64,000 bases of DNA from Chitinophaga nivalis (GTDB lineage: Bacteria; Bacteroidota; Bacteroidia; Chitinophagales; Chitinophagaceae), in the NCBI RefSeq assembly GCF_025989125.1, contig NZ_JAPDNR010000001.1:7986087-8050086 (forward strand), given 5' to 3'. Under the pieces are notes generated by a model that made no database searches, was not told the origin of the DNA, and saw only the letters and a program-made list of their open reading frames with translations. Positions 43,501 through 51,402 of the stretch are shown piece after piece (within the stretch, counting starts at the first letter, position 1; every line of letters starts with the position of its first letter). The translations under genes were made by a program, and so were the position numbers.

Positions 43501-43522
43501 AACGAATCGTACAATTTCTCAT
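34562..43522 (-). CDS. Giant T9SS type B surface protein with three beta-helix modules
   Basis: This 2986-residue protein begins with a signal peptide (TLLMGVLLMLVCRLAAQ) and a beta-rich N-terminal domain to about 215. Three similar modules of about 565 residues follow (220-784, 784-1351, 1351-1924). Each has an Ig-like unit with YQWQ, a turn (S/T)INKxxP or TINPALP, a GPVxFNVV-type motif, a right-handed beta-helix with NNxI repeats, and an end PDxGAxE. Next are an IgGFc-binding-like domain (about 2080-2540), a PKD domain (about 2640-2730), a fibronectin-like segment, and the type B sorting domain (YIPNAFTPNNDGKNDILLVY). An adhesin role is inferred. Confidence 0.93.
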   Translation of the reverse strand: MRNCTIRFLRRTTLLMGVLLMLVCRLAAQTDIKIGTDTTGNTNTGYPCPLQDYFEGSRAQYLFRASELRAAGMNTGAITAIKFLVKRLNGGGIIEQYTLKIGTTTDATLSDNSWVAGSNTVLGPVDYQPVIGLNTFTFSTPFFWNGTDNIVVEVCNGAPDSDNNLTYTYNPEVTFTQNLSFNGSHTYRADNLNYACGTTSTTNNGTMTSRPNLIFSWAAASACTGTPVAGTATANPTTVCMGQTFNVSLTGSTLASGLEYQWQISTNNTTWTDIPNQTSAKLTATQTATSYYRCKVTCKNGNTFAFSNSVVVNSPLAVSGTFSINKAQPTGGTNFASFGDAYNYMKCGINGPVIFNVVAGSGPYVEQLILKPVPGASATNTITFNGNGDTLTYAPTSANKAIIKLDDADYFTFNNLVIKSRATGSGTYGWGVFLTNDADNNTISNSTFVLDTTTSSTDHAGIVISSSASSATTTGDAKCDFNTFTGNTIVGGYYGIVMTGSSSMANGNNKITNNKILEFYSYGIHLQGSFNTLIENNIISRPQRSYVSSFYGIYFTGLSTRANVTRNRISNPFGGAGGSTSSSYGIYFSGTDALSQLENKVTNNLIYNFTGKGDVYGIYNSSSDNVWYYHNTVAVDGSGSATGSYAARGFYQTSKAEGLEFLFNLITVSRTGAGNKHAVYFGTNTSVIHANRNDYFVTPAATSYTGYAGGNAVTLLDWQTASKQDTNGLAVNPLFASTGSGNYQPTNASLDNKALPGYGITVDLNNTTRNATTPDIGAIEFTPGPCTTPPTPGNAKVNPATVCVNRKVTLTLADNSIGLGQTYQWQTAATISGPYTSLGTPMTNPDTVVQATATLYYRVAVTCSGNTAYSTPALLTVSPAFPGGTYTINKGAPGSATNFVSFNAAKAAMECGISGPVIFNVVSGSGPYAEQLILDSIAGTSAVNTITFNGNGNTIKFQPSDNQERAVIKLRGADYITFDSLTIDATGGDYGYGVHLLANADSNTISRNKILTDPTEEYGDYAGVVINGADGSTTSGTNNRCDGNVVRNNNINGGIYGIVIYGESATPVIGNKIVGNTIREFYESGIQATYTIYTLIDKNTMSRPTRVSESYTLYGIQVEDKGEGVVVSNNRVHHMFDGNPTTSSSFIGISFSLADATSTNPAKVFNNVVTDIRGEGTQSGLQAYSADYVHFYHNTIVLDDQLNTSQYDESMALNIGSSGAGMRVFNNIFDVRRSGGGARVGIELPYGGITGLSSDYNDIYLNSTTGETFFGRSNIDYPTHADWKAGIKADSNSLTIAPVYADPSAGNYAPVISPLDNSGKAGTGVTIDIAGVTRSTTTPDMGAWEINIPQCTKPIIPGTAVVDPVTAICMGTKIKLDLTGNSKGGFQTYQWQRATSATGPWENASDTLYVSVFNTEIGVANYYRCRIVCAGTDTAYSALVKVNLNPPLLAGTYTINPALPVSATNFQSFSSVISKLECGIAGPVLFLAKAGTYNEQLVMHHIPGSSRINTVTFQSETNTASSVTLSNTATSAANYVLSLDSVKYVSWRAITFKPLSTRYARGVVFNNKAAFDSIVNCTITLPVSTSGSNSITGVFADAFEGDSNVIRGNTIVNGSYGISWKGDYNVATPSLVIDSNTISQSNARAIDLDYVGRAKIRKNIITQNAPGASGATGIYVYNSDSSFVINDNKVNISNATLKVMGIYVGSSKALTGERARVSGNQIIARTGLTSTVYGMELDDVAQATVVNNIISVKTSATSAYGLYSTSGTNIDYYNNSVLNSTVSATGENYAGAFNHSGTYANNIKIKNNIFANDTTGRALYIADPAYLKSDYNTLYTKGSVLVQRGGWPGAAYANLEAYKNAAGLDISSIVYKPAFVDDNELKPDVNNPHVWAIHGRGVQVPENDKDILGNNRPTTLTAGVPDMGAYEFLPAVTPPALPAIPAVAAPGVTQAFMFGSDTVTKITWIPGADIPTDFAVRRYSGVKPPNIATGTDYMYFYTDVDVTPSGSRYNYNIQQFYVDSWQGFIKRQKDIRLARTDSTNTWKVDSLSTVNDSKNIITDSTLHYFDKFTGLNGSEKTVQVIQPADSSNRGTRFWVGYGYHQFFEQSNDQNMVLYLNAEDSSNVTVRINGTAWERTYRIPANKTITTEIIPKSGLNDARLVEEGLSDKGISIESDVPIVAYAHIYGSASSGATMLLPVGTYGYDYSTLSSRQNYATTGTYSWFYVIADYDNTKVEITPSVPTLAGKPANQTFTVTLNKGDVYQVLGAMMGSSSEGYDLSGSRVKSIQNEDGKCYPMAVFSGSSRTGLACGGAAGGSGDNFIQQNFPSQAWGKKYLTAPTSNSSSATSLMTNIYRVLVKDVATVVKRNGVALTGIINNRFYQYESGTADYIEADQPVMVAQYMSSSGSCPNTGGDGDPEMIYISPLEQGIKKVGLYRNTVESITRNYLTLIIPTGGVPSLRIDGSPTVDYTYPHPNLAGYTVVVKRWAAAAAQCSVVSDSAFTAITYGLGSVESYGYNAGTLVKNLNILPSFNNVWNNTGNKNTYTCAKTPFQFSMLIPVKPTSITWKLSQVSNLTPNADVVQQNPVPADSLIANERKYYRFVLPQQYVFSKPGKYFVPILLTHPDIESCSNSFESILEIKVIPAPVVNFNVDYTGCVNDVATFKGLATTSNGVGISSWKWDFADTTYGYAKDTVKRFKYPGTRQVKLSIVAAEGCIGDTTKEVEVFSPAVAFLVKDSMTVCSGTDVTLAVKDPEAGVLYNWYDAPVAGNLLHTGNTYTITAIAASGTYYLETVTHGCPGEVRRKAIVHVLPVLATPVAKVDSVGVNTIRFKWNAIVNATGYEVSLDGGTTWKVPSSGSNGLVHVVIGLKPVQSITLIVRAKGCEDKVSEPVEGKTLPDGVYIPNAFTPNNDGKNDILLVYGYIIKDLHLAIFDQWGEKVFETNSQTIGWDGTYKGKELPSGVYIYVGHFTLTDGSKTEKKGVVNLIR

Positions 43523-43569
43523 ATGAGGTTATTTGAATTGATTGATCTATAAAACAATGTTTATGTTGG

Positions 43570-44868
43570 TTATAATTTCCACGTAATCCATACCCGGGCA
43601 TCGGCTGCACTTACCATATCATAGCTTTTCTCTCCTGTTTGCACGAGGTAAAAGCCTTCACTGTCTGCCATCTTTGCGCGGGTTTTATCTACCGGCCTTC
43701 TGTTGGGAGGTAACCTTCCGAACATGCCGGCATCGTTAAAAATGATTCTGCCATCAGGGGTAAACTCCGGCGGCGTATAGCCGGGACCGTATAATGCCAC
43801 AGGACCATCTGTTGTTTTGATAATGAAACTGAGCCAGTCGATACCAGTACCAGGGCCTTCTATCTCCGGCCAGTAACAAAGGCCCAGAAAGTCCGGCAGA
43901 CTGGAGATGTTAAAAGCATCGTCTACACCGTTTACATGAAACCCCTTGTAAGAAACCCAGTACCGGCCAATATCTGCCGCCGCTCTGTACCATCTCGCCG
44001 GGGCAGTGGGGTCTACTGCTACCGGCCGGGGTGTAGCCGTAATGGCCGCCTGTTCTCCGCTGATCTTAAAGGTCACTGCATCGTGTTCCCATTTCACGCC
44101 ATCAAAACTGTTGATTACCGTAGCAGCACTATCTTCAAAGGCAGGAGAAAGTGCAATGCCCGACAACGTATAGTAGTAACCGGTAGTCACCTTTTTCATG
44201 TTGCCTTCTTTCATCCAGGTAAAGGTGAGCTGATGCAGCTGGCGGTTTACATGCAGGTCGTATTGCCGCCGGCCGGTATTAAGCCGGTGGAAATAGGTCA
44301 GGATATTCACGACACTATCCAGTGCCCGGTTAACCCCTTGTTTGTAATAGGCGGTTTCTTCCTGCTGGGTGGCTTTTATCAGCATAGCCCTGCTGCCATT
44401 AAAGCGGCCGGTCAGTAACAGGGTATCTCCCTTCATGCCGTTAATAGCAAATTCAAAATCCGATCCCAGGCCTTTTCCATTTTGTCCGCCACTCACATTG
44501 CCGTCCGGATCACACAGCACATGCAGGTAGGAATAGGTATCAAAGAGCAAACAGGGTTGCTGCAGTGCTTTCAGGCGCCAGCTGCTTTCCATAGTTTTAT
44601 AACTGGCAGCAGCCGTGATATCAGCCAGCATCTCCACCCGGTTGTTATTGGAAAAACGGAAGAAGAAACTAAATACAGTGCCGGGCGTACCGGCAGGATA
44701 CACCAGTGCCTTCCAACCATAAGCCGCACCTGTAAGTACCTGCTGATAATGTTGGAGTGTATCATTGATACGTGCATCCGGCGACATGCCGAAAAGCGGA
44801 TCTGTTTCCTTTTTACAGGCACACAAACCAATAAGTATCAGTAATAGGCACAATAGTGTTTTTCTCAT
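43570..44868 (-). CDS. DUF4302 family lipoprotein
   Basis: This 432-residue lipoprotein (LLCLLLILIGLCACKKE, lipidated Cys near residue 18) has the DUF4302 pattern: RINDTLQHYQQVLTGAAYGWKALVYP near the N-terminus, then FSFFFRFSNNNRVEMLADI and YSYLHVLCDPDG. Such proteins accompany SusCD pairs that also carry a zinc metallopeptidase lipoprotein, as here. Its role is not known; a surface lipoprotein in uptake of a peptide or protein ligand is inferred. It is last in the operon, 34 bases after the metallopeptidase gene. Confidence 0.88.
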   Translation of the reverse strand: MRKTLLCLLLILIGLCACKKETDPLFGMSPDARINDTLQHYQQVLTGAAYGWKALVYPAGTPGTVFSFFFRFSNNNRVEMLADITAAASYKTMESSWRLKALQQPCLLFDTYSYLHVLCDPDGNVSGGQNGKGLGSDFEFAINGMKGDTLLLTGRFNGSRAMLIKATQQEETAYYKQGVNRALDSVVNILTYFHRLNTGRRQYDLHVNRQLHQLTFTWMKEGNMKKVTTGYYYTLSGIALSPAFEDSAATVINSFDGVKWEHDAVTFKISGEQAAITATPRPVAVDPTAPARWYRAAADIGRYWVSYKGFHVNGVDDAFNISSLPDFLGLCYWPEIEGPGTGIDWLSFIIKTTDGPVALYGPGYTPPEFTPDGRIIFNDAGMFGRLPPNRRPVDKTRAKMADSEGFYLVQTGEKSYDMVSAADARVWITWKL

Positions 44869-44902
44869 ACCTGTATTTTTCTGCTTTGCAGCACATCCGG
44901 AT

Positions 44903-45802
44903 TTAATAGAGTAACCGTACTATTTCGTTTCTGGTACGGGCCTGCAGGCGATAAAAATCCATTTGCCAGATTGTCTGGTAATAGCTGACTACCTGCGCTT
45001 CCTTTGCACGCAAACGACTTCTTGCTTCCGCCTGGGAAATACCATTTGCGCTGAATCCGGGCGGAATACTGTTTACAATGCGATCAAAACCATCCCGGCC
45101 TTCTACCAGCATAGTGGCAATCATCTCTGCAAAATCTTCATCATAGGAAGCCATGGCATAAGCTGTTACAAATCCATCGCGATTGGCTTTGGCATTGGAA
45201 ATATTATTCCAGTTGGCGGTATATAATCCTTTACTGATCTGACGGAAAGTGACCGGATACATGATTTGCTGGTGCAGGATATGCGCAAACTCATGTTCGA
45301 TGACACGGAATACCTGTTTCACCCGGGCGGCATCTTCCGGTTGGTATCCTTCCATATCTTTGGTGCGGAAATCATTCACCAGGTATAGCACTACTTTGCG
45401 TCCGCCTTCTGCAGTACCCAGGGTAATGGTACCGTTCTCATTCCAGCTCGCGCTGCCGGAAAGGATAAAAAACTTAGGGCAGTAACGCTTAAAAAACAGC
45501 TCTCCGGCCGCAGCGATATAGGTATCCATCCATACTTTTTTCACAGCCTTCATCACGGGTATTACCTGCGATTCCTTAGGCGGTACCAACGTTTTGTCCA
45601 GTTCAAATTCAAACTGGTCCCATTTATATTTTACGGCAATGTTGTACGGTACGGTGAGCGAGTCATACAACCATTTATCCAGCGGACCTTTTACCCAGGT
45701 ATCGCCGCCCAATCCGGGAATATCTTCCACATCCCCCAGGTTGTCCTGTTTACTGCAAGCTACCAGTAAGCATAAGGTGATAACGCGTAAAAAATATTTC
45801 AT
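44903..45802 (-). CDS. SusCD-associated zinc metallopeptidase lipoprotein
   Basis: This 299-residue lipoprotein (FLRVITLCLLVACSKQD, Cys near residue 16) contains the zinc motif HEFAHILHQ, and a later DEDFAEMIATML carrying a likely third ligand Glu. The family is known as substrate import-associated zinc metallohydrolase lipoproteins and sits beside SusCD genes. It would act at the outer membrane, probably trimming a peptide or protein substrate before import. It starts 38 bases after the SusD stop. Confidence 0.92.
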   Translation of the reverse strand: MKYFLRVITLCLLVACSKQDNLGDVEDIPGLGGDTWVKGPLDKWLYDSLTVPYNIAVKYKWDQFEFELDKTLVPPKESQVIPVMKAVKKVWMDTYIAAAGELFFKRYCPKFFILSGSASWNENGTITLGTAEGGRKVVLYLVNDFRTKDMEGYQPEDAARVKQVFRVIEHEFAHILHQQIMYPVTFRQISKGLYTANWNNISNAKANRDGFVTAYAMASYDEDFAEMIATMLVEGRDGFDRIVNSIPPGFSANGISQAEARSRLRAKEAQVVSYYQTIWQMDFYRLQARTRNEIVRLLY

Positions 45803-45840
45803 CTTGGCATTTTTATTTTAGTTGAGACGATGCATTGTTA

Positions 45841-47328
45841 TTATCTTGGATTAAGTGCTATTCCTGCCGTTGTAGCCGATTGTGGTATCTGAAACACCCG
45901 GTGGTAATCATCTGCATTGAGCGTTAGTACCTGCCCTTCTTTGGTCTGATGTTCCACGGGAAGTTTATACCGCAACAGATCAAACCACCGCATCCCCTCC
46001 TGCACATATTCTGCACGTTTGAAATCAAGGATGGTTCGGATCAGTGCCGACCGGGTATCACTGATGCCATAAAATGCTTTGATACGACCCAGCGTAATGG
46101 TGTGCTGTGAAGGATCATAGTTGCGGATCCGTTTAGCGGCAAACAGGTTCAGATCTTCCAGCACTTCACTTACATTCCGTTGCCACGCATTGGCTTCCGC
46201 TCGGTTAAACAGCACTTCTTCTGTAGTGAACAAGGGTAACATCACATAGGGCTGGCCGATGGTGCCGTTGCCGGAAGATTTCACGAAATACTCTGTCAGC
46301 TTAGGTACCAGATAGTCCTGTGAACCGGTGTAATAAAGCGGATAGCACCAGGCGCCACCGGTTACGTTGTACATAAATATCTGTGCATGGGTGATGTAGT
46401 CCATATCATACCGGTAGCGGCCCACATAGCGGCCAAACCGGGAGCTGGTTTCTACCAGTAACAGGTTGGCATTTTCCTTTGCGCTGGCATACAGCTCAAA
46501 CACCCGTGCCGGCGACAGGCTGGCATATACGGTATTCCATTGCCGCATGTTACTGGCTACATCATTGTTGGAAAAAGTATGGCTGGCATAGGTCAGTACT
46601 TTGCTGTAATCTTTCTTAAAGAGGTAAAACCGGGTAGCAAAAGCATAGGCAGCACTTCTGTTGAAATGATATCGCGGTACGCTATAGGCATCATTGCTGA
46701 TCATTGGTAAACCTTCCAGCAAATCTTTCTCTATCATGTCATATACATAGGCCACTGTTTTCCGCTCATATTGTTTCATCACTACGGTTTCCGGGACGGT
46801 CACATAAGGGATACCCGGATTGGTAGCAGCGGTGGCCGGATCATAGATCTGCGCAAATATGTTTACCAGCATAAAGTGGGCATAGGCTCTTGCCAGCAGC
46901 GCTTCTCCTTTCTGCGCCCGGTAGTTTTTCGGATCGGGCGCCTGGTTACAGGCCTGCAGCGCCAGGTTGGCGGTAGCGATGGCCGTATAGCAGGCTTCCC
47001 AGTATGCTTCAGGAGAATCCTGGGTAATGGCTGTGATATCTTTAAACAGGAACGCTTCTTCATTAGGCCGGTCTATCACACCTGCTCCTTTATCTGTTAC
47101 ATTGTCCGTCATGGATTCGCACATCACCACATAGCTGGACTGCGGATAGGCAGTACCCAACAGTTTCCCTACTTTGGCAGGACTGCTGAGATCCGTCCAG
47201 CTACTGTCTGGCGGCTGTTCCAGGTACTTCCTGCAACCACCTGTCAATAACACGAAAATTCCTGCAGATAAAATCAACAGTATTTTAAATATTCGTATAG
47301 TGGTTTGCGTTATATATGACAGTATCAT
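45841..47328 (-). CDS. SusD/RagB family substrate-binding lipoprotein
   Basis: This 495-residue SusD-like lipoprotein has a signal with IFKILLILSAGIFVLLTGGC, making Cys32 the lipid site. Family landmarks are YWEACYTAIATANLALQACN, GEALLARAYAHFMLVNIFAQIYD, NRAEANAWQRN and the C-terminal FKRAEYVQEGMRWFDLLRYKLP. It follows SusC by 10 bases. With the zinc peptidase and DUF4302 protein next in line, its ligand is more likely to be a peptide or protein than a simple sugar, but this is inference. Confidence 0.95.
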   Translation of the reverse strand: MILSYITQTTIRIFKILLILSAGIFVLLTGGCRKYLEQPPDSSWTDLSSPAKVGKLLGTAYPQSSYVVMCESMTDNVTDKGAGVIDRPNEEAFLFKDITAITQDSPEAYWEACYTAIATANLALQACNQAPDPKNYRAQKGEALLARAYAHFMLVNIFAQIYDPATAATNPGIPYVTVPETVVMKQYERKTVAYVYDMIEKDLLEGLPMISNDAYSVPRYHFNRSAAYAFATRFYLFKKDYSKVLTYASHTFSNNDVASNMRQWNTVYASLSPARVFELYASAKENANLLLVETSSRFGRYVGRYRYDMDYITHAQIFMYNVTGGAWCYPLYYTGSQDYLVPKLTEYFVKSSGNGTIGQPYVMLPLFTTEEVLFNRAEANAWQRNVSEVLEDLNLFAAKRIRNYDPSQHTITLGRIKAFYGISDTRSALIRTILDFKRAEYVQEGMRWFDLLRYKLPVEHQTKEGQVLTLNADDYHRVFQIPQSATTAGIALNPR

Positions 47329-47338
47329 ATCTGATTAT

Positions 47339-50300
47339 TTAAATACCTGCTTTAATTGAAATGGTAAATTGTTTCTGTATGGGCTGTGCCACGCCGCCGG
47401 CGTTAAAAAATTCCGGATCCTGGCCCTGCAGTTTCGGATCCGCACAAATCAGCCAGGGATTGATAGCGGTACCACTCACTGCCACACTACTGAAACCCGC
47501 CCTTTGTACCAGCGCCACAGGCAGCTGATAGGTAAGTGAGACGGTTTTAAGACGGATAAAATCTCCCTTTGCCACCCGCTCTGTTGAATAGTTGTAATTG
47601 TTATAGGGAAAAGCACCTTTGATCAGCAGTTTCTCGTAGGCATCGAGCATAGAAGGCACATGGGTCTGGTGCTGATCGCCCGGCATCACCCAACGGTCAT
47701 AAAACTCTTTAGGCATCGCATCCAGGTCTGAATAAGACGTTTTAAAAGCCGGATATAACCGGATTTTATTTCCCCACTGATAGGTAAAAAATACATTCAG
47801 GGATAAAGATTTATACCGGAATGTGTTGGAGAAACCACCGGTTACGGGTGGATCTACCGGTCCCGCATATACGAGATGTGCCGTATTCAGATCCTGCAGG
47901 TATACATCCGGACTGTTCTGACCATGTTCATTAATGAAAGAAGGCACCCCGGTTTTAGGGTTCAGGCCTGTGTATTGCAAAGAAAACAGGCCGCGTACGG
48001 GATATCCTTCCTTGCTGCCTCCTTCTGCCACTACCAGATCGAAAATGCCCGGTATATTCCGCGCATAGGTGATCTTATTGACACTGTAGCCAAAGGTCAG
48101 GTTGGTTCTCCAGCCCCAGTCTTTTTTACGGACAATATCTCCGCTCATCATGATCTCTACACCTTTTGAACTGAGGTCGGCATAATTGGCTGCCTTATAC
48201 ATTTCACCTCCGATACCGGAAGTTTTAATAATGCTGATTAAGTCGAAGCTTTTACGGGAATAGGCATCAATGCTGAAGTTGAGCCGGCCGTTATAAAAGC
48301 CGCCATCCAATCCGATATTGGTGGTATATAATTTCTCCCAGGTGAGTTCATCATTTTGCAGGTGTGCGAGGCTGATGACAGACTCCACTTCACTCAGGTG
48401 TGGTCTTTTGGTATTGATGGCCTGGTATACGATGTTGGAATTGGTAGCTGGTCCCATACTCGCCGTTAATCCGTAGCTGGCACGCAGGGTGAGATAATCC
48501 AGGTTATTCATCCGTTGTGCAAAATTTTCCTGGCCGAGGTTCCAGGAACCTGCCAGAGTCCAGGTAGGCAGCCAGCGCGCTTTACGGGATTGTCCCAGGC
48601 GGTTGGAACCATCGTAACGGGCGGTAGCTGTGAGGTTGTATTTATTGTTGTAGGCATAGGTACCGGTCACATAAAAGGCTGCAAAGCGGTCATAGTCGCG
48701 TGCCATCCCGTAATACGGGAAATTACTTTCAATCATTTGTTTGAGGATACGATAGTCTACCAGGGCATTGCCGCCGTTTTCATACTGGTAGCCGTAGCCT
48801 GTGCTCGAAGCATTCTGACGGTCGGCATATTTTACCTGTTGACCAATCAGGACGTTCACATGATGTTTGGTACCGAAGGTGTCGGTATAGTTGAGGTTAT
48901 TGCGGAAGTCGTAATTAAGCAGCTGATCTTCCGTGCGGTTATAGAAACCACCGGAAGGCAATACAATCACGGGTAAAGCGTCCGGATCATCCGGATCGCG
49001 GTACAGAAATTTATTGTTCTGGGCAATGGTAGCATTGCCTGCTGCCCGATAGGCATTGGCCATATTGGCGTTTTCGGTGATCTGGTGTTCGCGCGACGAT
49101 TTTACATAGCGGATGGCGCCCATAAATTCATAGCGCAGATGCCGGGAAAGCCGGAAGGCCAGATCACCCTGCAGGCGAACATCCATCATATTCAGGTCCA
49201 GGTAGTTATTCCGCAGTTCATTCAGGATGTTAAACGGTGCATAGTTTCTGCGGAAATATTCCAGGTTGCCTGCTTCATCATAAGCAGTCAGTGTACGGCT
49301 GGTATTAAGTGCATAGCTGAACGGATTGATGTCGAAATCGCGGTCATAACGCCCTTCTACCGGGTTGCTGCTACGGGTGAGGGCCCCGGGGGCTTTTTGG
49401 CGGCGTACAGAAGCCAATGCAGAGAAGCCCGCGGTTAAGCGGTTACCAAAGCTATAGTTGTTGCGATAGTTCAGGGTATAACGGGTCACCCTGTCGGCCA
49501 GTGTCCAGCCGTTATCACTAAAGAAGCCGGCCGAGAAATAAGACTGGGCACGGTCGGTACCGGAAGCGATGCTGAGGGAATGTTCCTGTACAAAGTTATT
49601 GCGGAAGAGGAGGTTGAACCAGTCGGTGTTGGCTTTGGCATAACGCAGTAAAAATGCCCGTTTCCGTTCCGGATCATTCTCCACCGGAAAGTTGCCATTA
49701 CCATCTGCATCCAGCTGCTCATACAACTTCCCGAAAACACCGATATCTCCCTGAGACAGGATATCGGAAGTAAGAATACCTTTTCTTTCCAGTTCGGCCA
49801 GCACCGACATTTGCTGGCCGGAATTCATAATATTAAAGTTGGCATAGGCAGGTTTCAGCTGGGTACTGAAATTACCGTTATAGGTGATGACAGGTTTTCC
49901 TGGCCGGCCTTTGCGGGTAGTGATCACCACTACGCCGTTCATGGCGCGGGCGCCATACAGCGCAGTAGCGGCGGCATCTTTCAATATATCGAAGCTCTCA
50001 ATATCGTTGGCATTAAGGCCGGCAATGGCCGATCCCAGCAAGGTAGCCGGGTCGCCGCTGGATAACTGGTCATTGGAAATATTTACGACATCTTCCAGTA
50101 TAACGCCATCGACTACCCATAATGGTTTATTATCGCCATTGATAGAAGTAGCGCCACGGATACGTACTTTAGGGGCAGAGCCGAAAGTACCGGATACGTT
50201 TTGTATCGCTACACCGGCAATCCTGCCTTCCAGCATGCGGCTTACATCGGTTACACCGTTTATTTTTGCGTCTTCACTTTTCAGGCGGGTGGCTGCACCC

Positions 50301-50983
50301 GTAAATTTTCCCCGTTCAATTTGTTGAAAACCTGTTACCACTACTTCCTGCAGCCGGGTAGGCTTTTCTCTCAGCAGTACTGTCAGCGGACCGCTTCTGA
50401 ATTCTCCCATTTTTATTTCTTCCACCCGGTATCCGCTATAGTTAAATAACAGGGTAGCGTCATTGGGTACCCGTTTCATTTCAAACTCACCTTTATCATC
50501 CGTGCTGGTACCACGGGAAGAGCCTTTCACAATAATGATGACGCCGGGAACGGGTTCTCCTTTTTCATTAATGACTACACCACGGGCATCGGTAATCCGC
50601 AGTACTATCTGTCTCAGTATATTCGTTTCCGTTAGAGAAACCGTTTTAGCACTATTATCATGTTTAATCACGATACGGCCGTATAACACACTAAAGGAAA
50701 GAGAATAAGGCGTCAGCAGTTTATGCAGGAGATCTCCTACTTTTTCGTTGCGTGCATTGATGCTTACTTTATTGCCATCGAGTACATCGCTGCCTACATA
50801 TACAAAAGAGACTTCTGCCAGGTTACTGATTTTTTCCAGGGCATCTTTGAGGATCACATTTTTTAGCTGGATAGTAATTTTTTTGTCAAGCGCATCCTGC
50901 ATACCGGCACCACGAGCCCGCACCTGCAGCACCGATACCAGGATAATAAAAAGATATATAAAAGGATGGGCCTTTTTAAACAT
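47339..50983 (-). CDS. SusC/RagA family TonB-dependent transporter with STN domain
   Basis: This 1214-residue outer-membrane importer has a signal peptide (FIYLFIILVSVLQVRARG). The STN signalling domain covers about 30-112 (ITIQLKNVILKDALEKISN ... ILYGRIVIKH-like end), then a CarboxypepD-like domain (about 135-205, GVVINEKGEPVPGVIIIVKG) and the plug with AIAGLNANDIESFDILKDAAATALYGARA. The barrel ends TISIKAGI, without the usual terminal aromatic residue. The STN domain fits control through the FecR at 51403-52407. SusD, a zinc peptidase and DUF4302 follow. Confidence 0.96.
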   Translation of the reverse strand: MFKKAHPFIYLFIILVSVLQVRARGAGMQDALDKKITIQLKNVILKDALEKISNLAEVSFVYVGSDVLDGNKVSINARNEKVGDLLHKLLTPYSLSFSVLYGRIVIKHDNSAKTVSLTETNILRQIVLRITDARGVVINEKGEPVPGVIIIVKGSSRGTSTDDKGEFEMKRVPNDATLLFNYSGYRVEEIKMGEFRSGPLTVLLREKPTRLQEVVVTGFQQIERGKFTGAATRLKSEDAKINGVTDVSRMLEGRIAGVAIQNVSGTFGSAPKVRIRGATSINGDNKPLWVVDGVILEDVVNISNDQLSSGDPATLLGSAIAGLNANDIESFDILKDAAATALYGARAMNGVVVITTRKGRPGKPVITYNGNFSTQLKPAYANFNIMNSGQQMSVLAELERKGILTSDILSQGDIGVFGKLYEQLDADGNGNFPVENDPERKRAFLLRYAKANTDWFNLLFRNNFVQEHSLSIASGTDRAQSYFSAGFFSDNGWTLADRVTRYTLNYRNNYSFGNRLTAGFSALASVRRQKAPGALTRSSNPVEGRYDRDFDINPFSYALNTSRTLTAYDEAGNLEYFRRNYAPFNILNELRNNYLDLNMMDVRLQGDLAFRLSRHLRYEFMGAIRYVKSSREHQITENANMANAYRAAGNATIAQNNKFLYRDPDDPDALPVIVLPSGGFYNRTEDQLLNYDFRNNLNYTDTFGTKHHVNVLIGQQVKYADRQNASSTGYGYQYENGGNALVDYRILKQMIESNFPYYGMARDYDRFAAFYVTGTYAYNNKYNLTATARYDGSNRLGQSRKARWLPTWTLAGSWNLGQENFAQRMNNLDYLTLRASYGLTASMGPATNSNIVYQAINTKRPHLSEVESVISLAHLQNDELTWEKLYTTNIGLDGGFYNGRLNFSIDAYSRKSFDLISIIKTSGIGGEMYKAANYADLSSKGVEIMMSGDIVRKKDWGWRTNLTFGYSVNKITYARNIPGIFDLVVAEGGSKEGYPVRGLFSLQYTGLNPKTGVPSFINEHGQNSPDVYLQDLNTAHLVYAGPVDPPVTGGFSNTFRYKSLSLNVFFTYQWGNKIRLYPAFKTSYSDLDAMPKEFYDRWVMPGDQHQTHVPSMLDAYEKLLIKGAFPYNNYNYSTERVAKGDFIRLKTVSLTYQLPVALVQRAGFSSVAVSGTAINPWLICADPKLQGQDPEFFNAGGVAQPIQKQFTISIKAGI

Positions 50984-51402
50984 ACAATGATTTTATGTGG
51001 GTTTCATTCCGGGCAATAGCATCCCATTCCGGCTTTCCGACGAAACCGGGCAACAAAGCGCCTGCTGCCATGCAGTGGATTTTTAATCAGTATAAAATGT
51101 CTATACCGGGGTGACTATCCGGAAAAAATTGATTGATAATGTTCCATGTTGTGATTTAGTTCGGTTGATATTTACTAACTACAATAATTGAAATGGCACG
51201 TATTGGCAATAGGCAGCCACGTATTAAATACACGCGTATTTAATCAAGAAAAAGTAACCAGGCATGAAAAGTATTTCAGGCTAAAGGCCACCAGGATAGT
51301 ATACCAGCAATCAGTTATTTTTTTAAACGATCAAGACTCAACTGGGTTGCTTGGAGTTTTCTTATTTTGAAAAATTGGTTAACGGGTTTTTTAATTGGTT
51401 AA
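50984..51402. other. Intergenic region between FecR and SusC genes
   Basis: About 419 bases that should hold the sigma-dependent promoter of the SusC operon. An inverted repeat ATTAAATAC-ACGC-GTATTTAAT lies at 51223-51244 (listed separately). A 60-codon frame on the plus strand at 51188-51370 starts at TTG and does not look real. No other structure was recognised. Confidence 0.55.
51223..51244. repeat. 9-bp inverted repeat upstream of the SusC operon
   Basis: ATTAAATAC (51223-51231) and GTATTTAAT (51236-51244) are perfect inverted copies separated by ACGC. It lies about 240 bases upstream of the SusC start, between FecR and SusC. It could be an operator or a weak hairpin; no U-run makes it a terminator. 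Confidence 0.45.

Noticed and set aside
51188..51370. Plus-strand 60-codon frame with TTG start between FecR and SusC
   Set aside because: It includes the inverted repeat at 51223-51244, starts at a weak codon, and the translation looks random.
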